Below are positions 8,660-17,384 of a stretch of DNA of 64,000 nt, one piece after another (position 1 is the first letter of the stretch; each line of letters begins with the position of its first letter). Source of the stretch: Conchiformibius sp. (GTDB lineage: Bacteria; Pseudomonadota; Gammaproteobacteria; Burkholderiales; Neisseriaceae); assembly GCA_029984035.1 (NCBI GenBank), contig JASBYJ010000006.1, forward strand, positions 62,001 to 126,000, given 5' to 3'. Position numbers and translations under genes: made by a program. The notes below the pieces were generated by a model. That model made no database searches, was not told where the DNA came from, and worked only from the letters and a program-made list of their open reading frames with translations.

Positions 8660-9622
8660 TTACGGGTTCCCGCTGTCTGACAAGGCATTATCCAATTCGG
8701 AAAAGTCGCAAACCGCAGTCCCCAGTTTGGCCACCACAACGCCTGCGGCGGCATTGGCAATATGCATGGCGTCGGTCAGATTGTAGCCTGCGCCCAAGCA
8801 CAGTCCCATTGCGGCAATGACTGTATCGCCTGCGCCTGATACGTCATAAACTTCTTGGGCGCGCGTGGGCTGATGGTCGGTTTGGTGTTCGCGGTAGAGA
8901 CTCATGCCTTCTTCGCTGCGTGTGAGCAGCAAAGCTTCCAAATCCAAACGGCGGCGCAGATTTTGTGCTTTTTCGGTCAGTTCGGCTTCATGATGCCAAG
9001 CACCTGCTGCTTCTTTGAGTTCGGCGCGGTTGGGCGTGAGCAGGGTGGCGCCGCGGTATTTGTCGTAGTCGCTGCCTTTGGGGTCTATCAGAATGGGTTT
9101 GCCTGCCGCGCGGGCTGCCTGAATCATGTCGGCAACGTTGCTCAGCACGCCTTTGCCGTAGTCTGACAAAATCACGGCATCAAATCGATGCAAAAGATTG
9201 AGATAGGTCCGGTCAATCTGTTTCAGGCTGTCTGAATCGGGAAATTCTTCAAAATCCAAACGGATAAGCTGTTGGTTACGCGCTAATACGCGGAGTTTTA
9301 ATGTGGTTGCGCCATCGGCTTGGTGCAGCAGGTGGGATTGGATGCCGTCTTGCCGCATCAGGTCTTCCAGCATGGCGGCGGCTTCGTCTTCGCCGACCAC
9401 CGACAGCAGGGCGGCCTGTCCGCCCAGTGCGGCAATGTTTCGGGCAACGTTGGCCGCTCCGCCTGCGCGGTGTTCGGTTTTGCCGATTTTGGCAACGGGA
9501 ACCGGCGCTTCGGGCGAAATGCGAGATACATCGCCGAACCAGTAGCGGTCGAGCATGACATCGCCGACAACTAAAATTTTGGTATTTTGAAAATCGGTAT
9601 GTTTGGGGATGCGGTAAGTCAT
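8660..9622 (-). CDS. hldA: D-glycero-beta-D-manno-heptose-7-phosphate kinase
   Basis: A 320-residue PfkB/ribokinase-family sugar kinase matching RfaE domain I. It phosphorylates heptose 7-phosphate at C1 on the way to ADP-heptose for LPS/LOS inner core. Motifs: VVGDVMLDRYWFGDVSRISPE at the N terminus (about residues 17-37), GGAANVARN (about 54-62), LIDPKG (about 175) and the catalytic DVSGAGDTV loop (about 263-271). Unlike E. coli HldE there is no fused adenylyltransferase domain, so the nucleotidyl step must be encoded elsewhere. It follows rdgB closely (23 bases) and is probably in the same transcript. Confidence 0.93.
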   Translation of the reverse strand: MTYRIPKHTDFQNTKILVVGDVMLDRYWFGDVSRISPEAPVPVAKIGKTEHRAGGAANVARNIAALGGQAALLSVVGEDEAAAMLEDLMRQDGIQSHLLHQADGATTLKLRVLARNQQLIRLDFEEFPDSDSLKQIDRTYLNLLHRFDAVILSDYGKGVLSNVADMIQAARAAGKPILIDPKGSDYDKYRGATLLTPNRAELKEAAGAWHHEAELTEKAQNLRRRLDLEALLLTRSEEGMSLYREHQTDHQPTRAQEVYDVSGAGDTVIAAMGLCLGAGYNLTDAMHIANAAAGVVVAKLGTAVCDFSELDNALSDSGNP

Positions 9623-9645
9623 GGTGCGTTCCGTGATAATGGGTT

Positions 9646-10236
9646 TCAGGCTGCCTGAATTTTTCGCAGTAGTTCTGCATAAGCCAAAGCGCGGTGGCTG
9701 ACGGCGTTTTTTTGTTCGGCGGTGAGTTCAGCGGCGGTCAGTCCGTATTCGGGAAGGAAAAAATGCGGGTCGTAGCCGAAACCGTTGCCGCCGCGCGCTT
9801 CGTTTTGCCATTGTCCGTGCCAGATGCCTTCGGCGATGATTGGCTGAGGGTCTTCGGGATGGCGTACCAATACCAGAGCGCAAACGTAGTAGCAGCTTTT
9901 GTCGTTTCGGCCGGCTAATTCTGTGCAGACTTTGGCATTGTTGGCGGCATCGGATTTGGGCTCTCCGGCAAAGCGTGCGGACAATACGCCGGGTGCGCCG
10001 CCTAATGCTTTGATACAGATGCCGCTGTCGTCCGCCAAAGCGGGCAAGCCGCTGTGACGGCTGGCATGGCGGGCTTTGGCAAGGGCGTTTTCGACAAAGG
10101 TGCAATGAGGCTCGGGACAGTCGGGCACGGCAAATTCGGATTGCGGCAATACTTCGATATGCCGCGCGGCGAACAGTCGGGAGAATTCACGGAGTTTGCC
10201 GGCGTTGTTGCTGGCTAGAACGATGCGTTGGAACAT
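9646..10236 (-). CDS. rdgB: dITP/XTP pyrophosphatase (RdgB/HAM1)
   Basis: A 196-residue HAM1-family house-cleaning enzyme that hydrolyses dITP, XTP and ITP, keeping deaminated purines out of DNA. Motifs: VLASNNAGKLREF at the start (about residues 6-18), TFVENALAKARHA (about 47-59), LADDSGI (about 68-74), GGNGFGYDPHFFLPE (about 150-164) and a C-terminal SHRALAY. The frame is open further upstream to 10650, but only the ATG at 10236 gives the canonical N terminus MFQRIVLASNN; the extension overlaps the neighbouring gene. Confidence 0.95.
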   Translation of the reverse strand: MFQRIVLASNNAGKLREFSRLFAARHIEVLPQSEFAVPDCPEPHCTFVENALAKARHASRHSGLPALADDSGICIKALGGAPGVLSARFAGEPKSDAANNAKVCTELAGRNDKSCYYVCALVLVRHPEDPQPIIAEGIWHGQWQNEARGGNGFGYDPHFFLPEYGLTAAELTAEQKNAVSHRALAYAELLRKIQAA

Positions 10237-10316
10237 AATTTCGGCTTTAAAACGGGAGAAGGGTAGGTCGGATAAGCGGCATGATACCGCTAAACGGCGT
10301 TTCAGGCTGCCTGAAG

Positions 10317-10538
10317 TTATTTTTGGGTTTGTTTCAGCCATTTTTCGTGCGATACGCGGCGCAAATACAGTGCCAAACAAATGATTTGCCCGAACGCGGC
10401 TGAAAAGGCAAACAAAAAGGCGGCGATGCCGTAGGCTTTGCTTTGGATGGAAAGCAGATAGCTGCCTGCGGCCACGAGTGCGACAAACAGTAAGGAAAAT
10501 AAAAGGGTAAGCAGCAGATAAGTGTGTTTGCGGGTCAT
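10317..10538 (-). CDS. Small two-helix membrane protein, unknown function
   Basis: A 73-residue protein made almost entirely of two hydrophobic helices (about residues 7-28 and 36-58) with a basic C-terminal tail. I do not recognise the family. It overlaps the stop of the upstream transglutaminase gene by 4 bases, the usual sign of translational coupling, and precedes rdgB by about 80 bases, so it is likely expressed and functionally tied to the transglutaminase-like membrane protein. The coding evidence is the overlap plus coherent membrane topology. Confidence 0.65.
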   Translation of the reverse strand: MTRKHTYLLLTLLFSLLFVALVAAGSYLLSIQSKAYGIAAFLFAFSAAFGQIICLALYLRRVSHEKWLKQTQK

Positions 10539-12508
10539 GATGTTTCTTTGTTTCTGTATTTACGGGAGAGTTTTTGGGCTCGCGCAAACCATGCGGCGGC
10601 TTGTTTGCCGTTTGCGCCGTTGCGGTATTGCAGTTTGATAAAGTCTTCAATCAGGGTATCGAGTTCGGGGTTGAGTATGTTGTTGTCCTGCAGAAGCTGC
10701 ATCAATTCTTTGGGACCTAATGCTGCGGCATCGGGGAAATGCCGACCCAGCAGGCTGTGTTTGAGAGCGAGAAAACCGCGTGCCAACGGGTCGCTATTTT
10801 CTTGGCTGCGTATGCGCCGCCACCACAGCCATAAGGGAGCCAAAGCCGGAATGCTGCCCATTGCCAGCAGAATGATGATGCCGAATGTGCCGATATGGCT
10901 CAAACCGAGTTTGCCCAATAGGTTTTGCTGGCGGTCGGCATCGTAATTGACAACCCATTGCTGCCAATAATAGCGGCTTCGGTCGCTCCAGTTTTGCCAG
11001 AAACGGCTGCCTGAAACGAGTTCGCCCAATTCGTTTTCAGGCAGTGCCTCTATGAGGCCGCTGTCGATACGGACGGCGGAAACGGCGGCGGTAGGGTCGA
11101 TACGCAGCCATACCCGTTTTTCAGGCAGCCATATTTCCGCCCAGGCGTGGGCGTCTTTGCCGCGTATTTGCCAAAAGCCGCTTTCGGGATGGTATTCGCC
11201 GCCTTGGTAACCGGTTACTACGCGTGCGGGAATGCCTGCGGCGCGTGCCATCACCACGAAAGCATCGGCATAGTGTTCGCAAAAACCCTGTTTGCTTTCA
11301 AATAGAAACCGGTCGGTAGCATTGTCTTCGAGCAGGGGCGGACGCAAAGTATAGGTGAAGTTTTGATTTTGGAAATAGCGGTAGGCTTGTCGGGCAAAGG
11401 TTTCGGCATCGCCTTGGCTCTGGCGGTATAGCTCTTTTGCAAGCATATGCGTGCGCGGATTGCCGGAAGCGGGCAGGAAGGTGTAGTAGGCAAATTCTGC
11501 TTGGCTCAGACGGTGCGGCAGCTCGTTGCCGAGCGTGCTGTGCAGTTTGAGGCGGCGCAAACCTTTGCGGCTGCCGGTGCGCAGCACTTGTCCTGCGGCA
11601 TATTGGTAGCCGCGCATGGCTTGAGCTTCGGGATAATCCAAAACGGGGATGCGCCCTTTGTCATCTTCCAAAATGATGCTGTAGGGTATGGTACGGGCGG
11701 TGGCGCGGATGGCGGCGCTGTCGGTGAAGTCGTCCGTTGCCTGCCATGACTCGCCGGTGTAATCCCCCATAATCATCACGCGCCAATACAGGTCTTTTTG
11801 CTTGGGCGTGAAATCGGGAGGGAAGGTGGCGGAAAAAACCGGTTGGTTGCTTTGTACCAGATTGCTGATGCTGCCGGGCTTCATGGTATCCGACATACCC
11901 GTGGTGGCTTGGGAAGCCGGTTGCGGTATCCCCCAAAGCGGTGTGGCGCGGCGCGGCGCGGCGACAAACAGCAAGACCATCGGCAGTATGGTCAGCAAAA
12001 AAGCGGTTAGGCTGTATGAAGCAGCCGTTTTTAAGGGCACTTCGTTTAAAACCGCCAAAGTGCATGCCATCAGCATCAGGCAAACCAATACCCATAAGCC
12101 CGTCAGCAGGCTTTGGTCGAACAATACCGCGCCTGCCAGCAAAAACAGCATGACCAATACCAAAACCTGCCAATCGCGGCGGCTGCCGCCTTCGCAGCTT
12201 TTGAGCAATGCCAGCAGGAGCAACAGGGAAATGCCTCCTTGCAGCCCGAAAATGGTGCCTAATCGATAGATTACCAAAGCGGTTGCGGCTCCAAGCATAA
12301 CGGCGGTTTGCGCGAATTTCAGGCTGCGTATGCCCGACAGCAACAGCGCGAAACGTGCAGCCATACATACCGCAAACACGCCCGCCACGCTCAGCGGTAG
12401 ATGTTGCAATAAGGGGGCTGCCACTGCCGACAACGCCAGCAGTGCAAACAGCATGGCTTTGAAATCAGGCTGTGCGTTGAGAAACGCAGGTTGGACAAAT
12501 AGCGGCAT
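10535..12508 (-). CDS. TgpA-type membrane transglutaminase-like protein
   Basis: A 657-residue protein with an N-terminal block of about six membrane helices (DUF3488-like, residues about 15-190), a large periplasmic domain, another helix near residue 550, and a C-terminal cytoplasmic region. The periplasmic part carries the transglutaminase triad: Cys in KQGFCEHYADAF, His in GKDAHAWAEIWLPE and Asp in WLRIDPTAAV. The domain order matches TgpA of Pseudomonas, an essential inner-membrane protein whose substrate is not established. The ATG at 12508 has no competing start. It probably leads an operon with the small membrane protein, rdgB and hldA. Confidence 0.88.
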   Translation of the reverse strand: MPLFVQPAFLNAQPDFKAMLFALLALSAVAAPLLQHLPLSVAGVFAVCMAARFALLLSGIRSLKFAQTAVMLGAATALVIYRLGTIFGLQGGISLLLLLALLKSCEGGSRRDWQVLVLVMLFLLAGAVLFDQSLLTGLWVLVCLMLMACTLAVLNEVPLKTAASYSLTAFLLTILPMVLLFVAAPRRATPLWGIPQPASQATTGMSDTMKPGSISNLVQSNQPVFSATFPPDFTPKQKDLYWRVMIMGDYTGESWQATDDFTDSAAIRATARTIPYSIILEDDKGRIPVLDYPEAQAMRGYQYAAGQVLRTGSRKGLRRLKLHSTLGNELPHRLSQAEFAYYTFLPASGNPRTHMLAKELYRQSQGDAETFARQAYRYFQNQNFTYTLRPPLLEDNATDRFLFESKQGFCEHYADAFVVMARAAGIPARVVTGYQGGEYHPESGFWQIRGKDAHAWAEIWLPEKRVWLRIDPTAAVSAVRIDSGLIEALPENELGELVSGSRFWQNWSDRSRYYWQQWVVNYDADRQQNLLGKLGLSHIGTFGIIILLAMGSIPALAPLWLWWRRIRSQENSDPLARGFLALKHSLLGRHFPDAAALGPKELMQLLQDNNILNPELDTLIEDFIKLQYRNGANGKQAAAWFARAQKLSRKYRNKETS

Positions 12509-12572
12509 GACTTGTAGCGGCTTCGGGAATCAGCGAAAGCTTACGGGTTAGGTAACGGGGTTGTCTTTTAAA

Positions 12573-12614
12573 TTTTCAGGCAGCCTGAAACATAATTGTT
12601 CGGGCTGCCTGAAA
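12573..12614 (-). terminator. Inverted DUS pair downstream of fpr
   Basis: Two opposed DUS copies (12574-12585 and 12603-12614) form a 12-bp stem with a 17-base loop directly after the stop of fpr and before tgpA. On the minus strand it is followed by AAATTT rather than a clean U-run, so termination strength is uncertain. Confidence 0.5.
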
Positions 12615-12624
12615 CGTGATGCGC

Positions 12625-13401
12625 TTATTGGTCCACAAAGGCGCGTTCAATCAGATAATCGCCGCGCTCTCCCGTTTTGGGGGATACTTTCAAACCGAAG
12701 CTGTTTAATACGGCGGCGGTATCTTTGTTCATCGCGGTACTGCCGCAAATCATGGCGCGGTCGTCTTGGGGATTGATGGGAGGCAAGCCGATGTCTTCAA
12801 ACAGTTTGCCGCTTTTCATCAGGTCGGTGAGGCGGCCTTGGTGTTCGAACGGCTCGCGCGATACAACGGGATAGTAAATCAGTTTTTCTCTGACCATTTC
12901 GCCCAAGTATTCGTGTTCGGGCAGCTCTTTGGTGAAACGGTCGTAATACGCCAAATCTTTTTTGTAGCGTACGCCGTGTACCAAAATCACTTTTTCGAAT
13001 TGTTCGTAAACTTCGGGGTCTTTGGTTACGCTCAGGAAAGGAGCGATACCCGTGCCGGTGGACAGCAGATAAAGGTGTTTGCCCGGGTTCAGGTCGCCCA
13101 AAACCAGCGTTCCGGTCGGTTTTTTGCTTACCAAAACTTCATCGCCCACTTTTAAGTGTTGCAGGCGTCCCGTGAGCGGGCCGTCAGGCACTTTGATGCT
13201 GAAGAATTCCAAATGTTCTTCCCAGTTCGCAGAAGCGACACTGTATGCACGCATCAAAGGCTTGCCGTCCACCATCAAACCAATCATAACGAACTGCCCG
13301 TTTTCAAAACGCAGGCTTTCGTCACGGGTGCAGGTGAAGGTGAAGTAGGCGTCCGTCCAGTGGTGTACCGACAGAACGGTTTGGGTGTTGAATGCTGCCA
13401 T
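12625..13401 (-). CDS. fpr: Ferredoxin/flavodoxin-NADP+ reductase
   Basis: A 258-residue FAD- and NADP-binding reductase that passes electrons between NADPH and ferredoxin or flavodoxin. The FAD-binding strand-turn RAYSVASANWEEHLEF (about residues 50-65) and the NADP-loop LSTGTGIAPFLS (about 113-124) are both present, and the C-terminal GERGDYLIERAFVDQ shape fits bacterial subclass FPRs. Length is typical. Upstream (13402-13657) are a minus-strand TATAAT, an AT-rich palindrome and a TGATGC/GCGTCA dyad that could carry regulation. It follows the ferredoxin gene but is separated by a promoter-like region. Confidence 0.93.
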   Translation of the reverse strand: MAAFNTQTVLSVHHWTDAYFTFTCTRDESLRFENGQFVMIGLMVDGKPLMRAYSVASANWEEHLEFFSIKVPDGPLTGRLQHLKVGDEVLVSKKPTGTLVLGDLNPGKHLYLLSTGTGIAPFLSVTKDPEVYEQFEKVILVHGVRYKKDLAYYDRFTKELPEHEYLGEMVREKLIYYPVVSREPFEHQGRLTDLMKSGKLFEDIGLPPINPQDDRAMICGSTAMNKDTAAVLNSFGLKVSPKTGERGDYLIERAFVDQ

Positions 13402-13572
13402 AGTATCTTTCTTTCAATGGGTTGGAATGTTTTCAGGCTGCCTGAAAACGGTCAATCGGAGAAGGGATGAATTTCGGGTTAGGCGGGAATATACGGTTTC
13501 CGTGCGTTTGAGCGGATGGTTTCAGGCTGCCTGAAACGGTTTCGAGTATTCCTACTAAAATCATGCGGCGCG

Positions 13573-13608
13573 ATTATAACTAAAATAATATTATGATGCA
13601 TTGCGTCA
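13573..13608 (-). promoter_or_regulatory. Candidate fpr promoter with two dyads
   Basis: On the minus strand a TATAAT (complement of 13573-13578) lies about 170 bases before the fpr start. Just upstream are a perfect 10-bp palindrome ATAATATTAT (13585-13594) and an imperfect 15-bp dyad TGATGC-ATT-GCGTCA (13594-13608), placed where a -35 region or operator would be. The binding protein is unknown. Confidence 0.4.
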
Positions 13609-13657
13609 TATCCGAAATTTCAGGCTGCCTGAAAGCTCCGGCATCTGGAAAGCGGCG

Positions 13658-13975
13658 TTATTTGCGGTCTTTTTTCAGGGCGCAGCGGATGTGCAGGCTG
13701 CTTTCTACTTGGCAGCAGCAGGGCAGGATTTCGTCTTCGCCGATGAATGCCATCGGCGGCTCGGGATAGGATACGCTGCCTGAACGCAATTTCAAGCGGC
13801 ATGAGCCGCAATAGCCGCTGCGGCATTGGTATTCGACATGATGGCCGGTGCGTTCCAATGCTTCGAGCAGGGTTTCTTTGTCGCCCAATACGAATGCCAT
13901 GCGGTCGGTGGTAATCAGGCGCGGTTCGGATTTCTCAGGCAGGCGTTCAGGCGGCGGATTCGGTTTTGTTTTCAT
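13658..13975 (-). CDS. Plant-type 2Fe-2S ferredoxin (YfaE-like)
   Basis: About 105 residues with the [2Fe-2S] ligand motif CRSGYCGSCRLKL (about residues 51-63) and a distant fourth Cys in the DEILPCCCQV segment (about 82-91). This C-x4-C-x2-C pattern is that of plant-type ferredoxins; the short form resembles YfaE, which maintains the diferric-tyrosyl cofactor of class Ia ribonucleotide reductase. The start chosen is the ATG at 13975; it overlaps the end of the CorC-like gene by 29 bases. An upstream start at 14029 or an internal Met before AFVLGDKE are alternatives. A class Ia nrdA is present at 47.6 kb, but a link is inference. Confidence 0.82.
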   Translation of the reverse strand: MKTKPNPPPERLPEKSEPRLITTDRMAFVLGDKETLLEALERTGHHVEYQCRSGYCGSCRLKLRSGSVSYPEPPMAFIGEDEILPCCCQVESSLHIRCALKKDRK

Positions 13976-14798
13976 CTTTGCTGCGTATGGCCATGAGTGT
14001 GTGCAGGCGGCGGTTGTCGGCGCGGGCAACGGTAAACTGCAAGCCGCCGATTTGGACTTTTTCGCCGCGCACGGGCAGATGCCCCAATTCTTGAATCACC
14101 AAGCCGCCGATGGTATCGACTTCTTCGTTGGAAAATTCAGTGCCGAAATATTGGTTGATGTCTTCGATTTCGGTGGCGGCGTGGATGCGCCAGCGTTCGT
14201 TGGATACGGCAAAGATGTTGTCGGCATTGTCGTTGTCGTCGAATTCGTCTTCGATGTTGCCGACAATTTGTTCAATCAGGTCTTCGAAAGTTACCAAGCC
14301 TGAAATGCCGCCGTATTCGTCTACGACAATCGCCATATGGTTGCGCTGTGCTTGAAATTCCTGCAGCAGGGTGTGCAGCGATTTGCTTTCGGGAACAAAC
14401 ACGGCGGGACGCAAAATATGCTCCAATTTGAACTGTTCGGGAGTGAGGCTGTGTTTGAGCAGGTCTTTGGCGTGGAGAATGCCGATGATGTTGTCTTTGT
14501 CTTCGGCGATAACGGGAAGGCGCGAGTGGCTGGTATCGACAACGTAGTCGATGATGCGTTCTATGCTGTCGGTGCTTTTTACCACATTCATGCGGGCGCG
14601 GCTTATCATGGCATCGCGAACCTGCATATTTTTGAAATTCAATATGTTTTCTATGCGTTGCAGGGTTTCGCCGTCTATGACCTGATTGTCGCGTGCGTGT
14701 TGCAACAGCTTTAGGATGGCTTCGGCGGTGTCGGGCGCAAGGCTGCCTGAAAAGGATTTGAACAGGCGGTTGAACCAGTTGTCGGAATGGCGGGTCAT
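13947..14798 (-). CDS. CorC/HlyC-family CBS-domain protein
   Basis: A 283-residue protein with a CBS pair (about residues 60-180, including RDAMISRARMNVV and the LHAKDLLKH segment) and a C-terminal CorC/HlyC domain (about 195-275, including WRIHAATEIEDIN and IGGLVIQELGHLP). It lacks the N-terminal CNNM membrane domain, as E. coli CorC does. Such proteins are linked to Mg2+/Co2+ efflux and cation homeostasis; in Neisseria they are often labelled hemolysin, for which there is little support. The start is the ATG at 14798; the frame extends to a TTG at 14822 without gain. It follows ybeY by 34 bases. Confidence 0.88.
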   Translation of the reverse strand: MTRHSDNWFNRLFKSFSGSLAPDTAEAILKLLQHARDNQVIDGETLQRIENILNFKNMQVRDAMISRARMNVVKSTDSIERIIDYVVDTSHSRLPVIAEDKDNIIGILHAKDLLKHSLTPEQFKLEHILRPAVFVPESKSLHTLLQEFQAQRNHMAIVVDEYGGISGLVTFEDLIEQIVGNIEDEFDDNDNADNIFAVSNERWRIHAATEIEDINQYFGTEFSNEEVDTIGGLVIQELGHLPVRGEKVQIGGLQFTVARADNRRLHTLMAIRSKDENKTESAA

Positions 14799-14832
14799 GG
14801 GTATCGGTGTGGATGGTTGCAATGATAGGGTT

Positions 14833-15348
14833 TCAGGCAGCGGATTCGTAGGGATTGGCTATGCCTAATTGAGCCAACAGCTTGGTTTCCAGTGCTTCCA
14901 TTTCTTCCGCTTCTTCATCGTTCATGTGGTCGAAGCCGATGAGATGCAGGGTGCCGTGTATCAGCAGGTGGGCGAAATGGTGTTCCGGCGTTTTGTTTTG
15001 TTCGGCGGCTTCGCGCAGAACGACTTGCGGACAAATCAACAGGTCGCCGCGCAAGGTGCCGTCTGTTTCGGGCAACAGGTTTTCGCCTTCGTTGAGAGCG
15101 AAGCTGAGTACGTTGGTGGCGTAATCTTTGCCGCGGTAATCGCGGTTGTAGCTGCGGGCGGTTTCTTCGTCTAGCAGCAGCAGGGAAATGTCGGCACGGC
15201 GGTAAAAGTTTTTCAGTGCATGCCAAATCCAGCGGTAGCATTGTGCTTCGTCCGGCAGGTTGCCGATGCCGCTTTGATTGTCGTAGTGCAGGGCGAACCG
15301 TTGTTTTTGAACGGCTAAAAAAGGAAAGTATTTGGTTTGTTTTTTCAT
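14833..15348 (-). CDS. ybeY: Endoribonuclease YbeY (rRNA maturation factor)
   Basis: A 171-residue zinc-dependent endoribonuclease involved in 16S rRNA 3'-end maturation and 70S quality control. The metal-binding motif HLLIHGTLHLIGFDH (about residues 130-144) has the three histidines expected of the family, and the upstream DYRGKDYATNVLSFAL strand (about 68-83) is also diagnostic. The C-terminal codons include a DUS. It sits between prmB and the CorC-like gene on the same strand, an ybeY-corC arrangement seen in many proteobacteria. Confidence 0.95.
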   Translation of the reverse strand: MKKQTKYFPFLAVQKQRFALHYDNQSGIGNLPDEAQCYRWIWHALKNFYRRADISLLLLDEETARSYNRDYRGKDYATNVLSFALNEGENLLPETDGTLRGDLLICPQVVLREAAEQNKTPEHHFAHLLIHGTLHLIGFDHMNDEEAEEMEALETKLLAQLGIANPYESAA

Positions 15349-15430
15349 AGCGGTGCGGATATATGTGGCTTGGGGGCTGCCTGAAACGTATTGGGGGAGG
15401 GATATTTTCAGGCAGCGTATCGTGCGGGTT

Positions 15431-16357
15431 TTATTCTTCGCCCAGAAGCTGTTCGCGCGTCAGCAGGAAGACAAATCCGTCTCCGCCGCTGGTATCCAGC
15501 CAAACAAACGGTAATTCGGGATAGGCGGCTTCCAGAGCTTCGCGGTTGTGTCCGATTTCCACCAAAAGCACGCCTTTGGGATTGAGATGTTTGGCGGCGT
15601 GCAGCAAGATTTGGCGGGTGGCGTCCAAACCGTCTGCACCGCTGCCCAATGCCTGTTCGGGTTCGTGCAGATATTCTTCAGGCAGCTCCTCTACGCTTTC
15701 GGCATCGACATAAGGCGGATTGGAAACGATTAAATCATATGTGTTTTCCAAACCTTCGAATAAGTCGGTGTGAATCAGGTTGATGCGCTCTTCCAAGCCG
15801 TAGTCTTCCACATTGACGGCGGCTACTTCCAAAGCGTCCAAACTGATATCGACTGCGTCTATCTGCGCATCGGGATAATGGTGTGCTATTTGGACAGCCA
15901 AACAGCCGCTGCCGGTGCATAAATCCAGAGCATTGTGAACCAATTCGGGATGTTCTATCCAGGGTGCCAGCGCATCGCCGAGCAATTCGTAGACAAACGA
16001 ACGGGGGACAATCACGCGCTCGTCAACATAAAAATCAAAGTCGCCCTGCCATGCCTGATTGGTAAGATAGGCGGCGGGAATGCGCTCTTCCACGCGGCGG
16101 CGTATCAATGCCAAACAGTTGTCCCGCTCTTCAGGCAGCAATACGGCATCCAGATAAGGTTCCAAAGTGTCCAAAGGCAGGCTTAGGCTGTAGAGCAGCA
16201 GATAAGCGGCTTCGTCATGGGCGTTGTCGCTGCCGTGTCCGAAAAACAGCCCCGCTTCGTTAAAGCGGCTCACGGCAAAGCGCAGCAGGTCGCGCAGGGT
16301 TTTCAGGCAGCCTGAAGCCTGCTCGAAAACATCGGTAGGTTCGCGTTCTGTAAACAT
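15431..16357 (-). CDS. prmB: Ribosomal protein L3 glutamine methyltransferase
   Basis: A 308-residue SAM-dependent methyltransferase. It carries the SAM loop LDLCTGSGCLAVQIA (about residues 143-157) and the catalytic motif IVSNPPYVDAESVEELPEEY (about 207-226), which marks N5-glutamine methyltransferases. The longer N-terminal region with RRRVEERIPAAYLTNQAWQG, plus the residues after NPPY, fit PrmB (L3 Gln150) better than PrmC. A DUS near the start encodes SGCLK at residues 15-19. It heads a minus-strand run with ybeY, the CorC-like gene and ferredoxin, and diverges from the PPIase gene. Confidence 0.9.
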   Translation of the reverse strand: MFTEREPTDVFEQASGCLKTLRDLLRFAVSRFNEAGLFFGHGSDNAHDEAAYLLLYSLSLPLDTLEPYLDAVLLPEERDNCLALIRRRVEERIPAAYLTNQAWQGDFDFYVDERVIVPRSFVYELLGDALAPWIEHPELVHNALDLCTGSGCLAVQIAHHYPDAQIDAVDISLDALEVAAVNVEDYGLEERINLIHTDLFEGLENTYDLIVSNPPYVDAESVEELPEEYLHEPEQALGSGADGLDATRQILLHAAKHLNPKGVLLVEIGHNREALEAAYPELPFVWLDTSGGDGFVFLLTREQLLGEE

Positions 16358-16389
16358 GGGATAATCATCCGCAAAGAATGGAAAACGGA

Positions 16390-16420
16390 TTATAACTTCA
16401 AAAAGTAATTAGGTTATAAT
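16390..16420. promoter_or_regulatory. Back-to-back promoters for prmB and the FkpA-like gene
   Basis: Between the divergent genes there is a plus-strand TATAAT (16415-16420), 47 bases before the PPIase ATG, and a minus-strand TATAAT (complement of 16390-16395) facing prmB. No strong -35 box is obvious for either. Confidence 0.45.
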
Positions 16421-16467
16421 CCCGTGCTTTGAAAACAGCCCGTCCAACGGGCAGATAGGAAACACAC

Positions 16468-17256
16468 ATGAAAAAAACAGCGTTGGTTTTAGGCTTGGCA
16501 GCCGCTTTGGGTCTGACTGCGTGCGAGGGCAAACCCGCAGCCGAAGGCGCGGCTTCCGCCGCACAAACTTCTGCTCCTTCCGGTTTGGAAACCGAGGCCA
16601 AACAACTCGGCTATCTGATGGGCTATGAAATGGCAGGACAGTTGGGTTTGTCGGCTTTGAAAGAAGCAGGCGTGGAATACGACGAAAAAGCATTTTTAAA
16701 AGCCATTAACGAGCAGGTTGAAGGTAAGGAATTCAAACTCACTCCCGAACAAACCGAAGCTCTGATGAAATCCGTAAGCCAAAAAATCGAAGCACATCAA
16801 GCGAAAAAAGCCGAAGAAGCGAAAGCCAAAGCAGAAACGGCAAAAGTCGAGGGCGAAAAATTCTTGGCCGAGAATAAAACCAAAGAAGGCGTACAAACTA
16901 CCGCTTACGGTTTGCAATATAAAGTCAATAAAGAAGGCGAAGGCGACAATGCCAAAAAAGGCGATTTGGTTTTGGTGGAATACGAAGGCCGTTTGATTAA
17001 CGGCGAAGTATTCGACAGCAGCGAAAAACACGGCGGCGAACCTTTGCCCGTTCCCGTTGCCGATAATTCGGGCATGATTCCCGGTTTTGTCGAAGCGGTT
17101 AAGCTGATGAAAAAAGGCGGCGAATACACTGTTTACATTCCCGCGAACCTGGCTTACGGCGAAGCAGGCACCCACTCCATACCGGGTAATTCCGTTTTGA
17201 TATTCGATTTGAAAGTGAAAGAAATCGACCGCGACGCGCTTAAAAGCAACAAATAA
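16468..17256 (+). CDS. fkpA: FKBP-type peptidyl-prolyl isomerase lipoprotein (FkpA/Mip-like)
   Basis: A 262-residue lipoprotein with signal peptide and lipobox GLTAC (Cys19). After a low-complexity Ala/Ser linker comes the helical FKBP-N dimerisation domain (about residues 45-145, with a Lys/Ala/Glu-rich helix). The FKBP catalytic domain follows (about 150-255: VLVEYEGRLINGEVFDSS, PGFVEAVKLMKKGGEYTVYI, LAYGEAGTHSIPGNSVLIFD). It folds proline-containing periplasmic or surface proteins; relatives include FkpA and the Mip virulence factor. Strong intrinsic terminator at 17282-17317, so it is likely a single-gene unit. Confidence 0.93.
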   Translation: MKKTALVLGLAAALGLTACEGKPAAEGAASAAQTSAPSGLETEAKQLGYLMGYEMAGQLGLSALKEAGVEYDEKAFLKAINEQVEGKEFKLTPEQTEALMKSVSQKIEAHQAKKAEEAKAKAETAKVEGEKFLAENKTKEGVQTTAYGLQYKVNKEGEGDNAKKGDLVLVEYEGRLINGEVFDSSEKHGGEPLPVPVADNSGMIPGFVEAVKLMKKGGEYTVYIPANLAYGEAGTHSIPGNSVLIFDLKVKEIDRDALKSNK

Positions 17257-17281
17257 TCAATCGGTTTGTCCAACCATCCAG

Positions 17282-17317
17282 CCTCCTGTGCCGCATCGGC
17301 AGCACAGGAGGTTTTTT
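17282..17317 (+). terminator. Rho-independent terminator of the fkpA-like gene
   Basis: Perfect 10-bp stem CCTCCTGTGC (17282-17291) with GCACAGGAGG (17302-17311), a 10-base loop, and a run of six T. It starts 25 bases after the stop codon. Confidence 0.92.
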
Positions 17318-17384
17318 CAGGCAGCCTGCATTTGGTTTTTCCTGCAAACAATAATACAATGCGCCCGTTTGATTTTGTTTATCG

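Noticed and set aside
10237-10650. 138-codon N-terminal extension of rdgB
   Set aside because: It covers the small membrane protein gene and a DUS, and bears no similarity to the HAM1 family.
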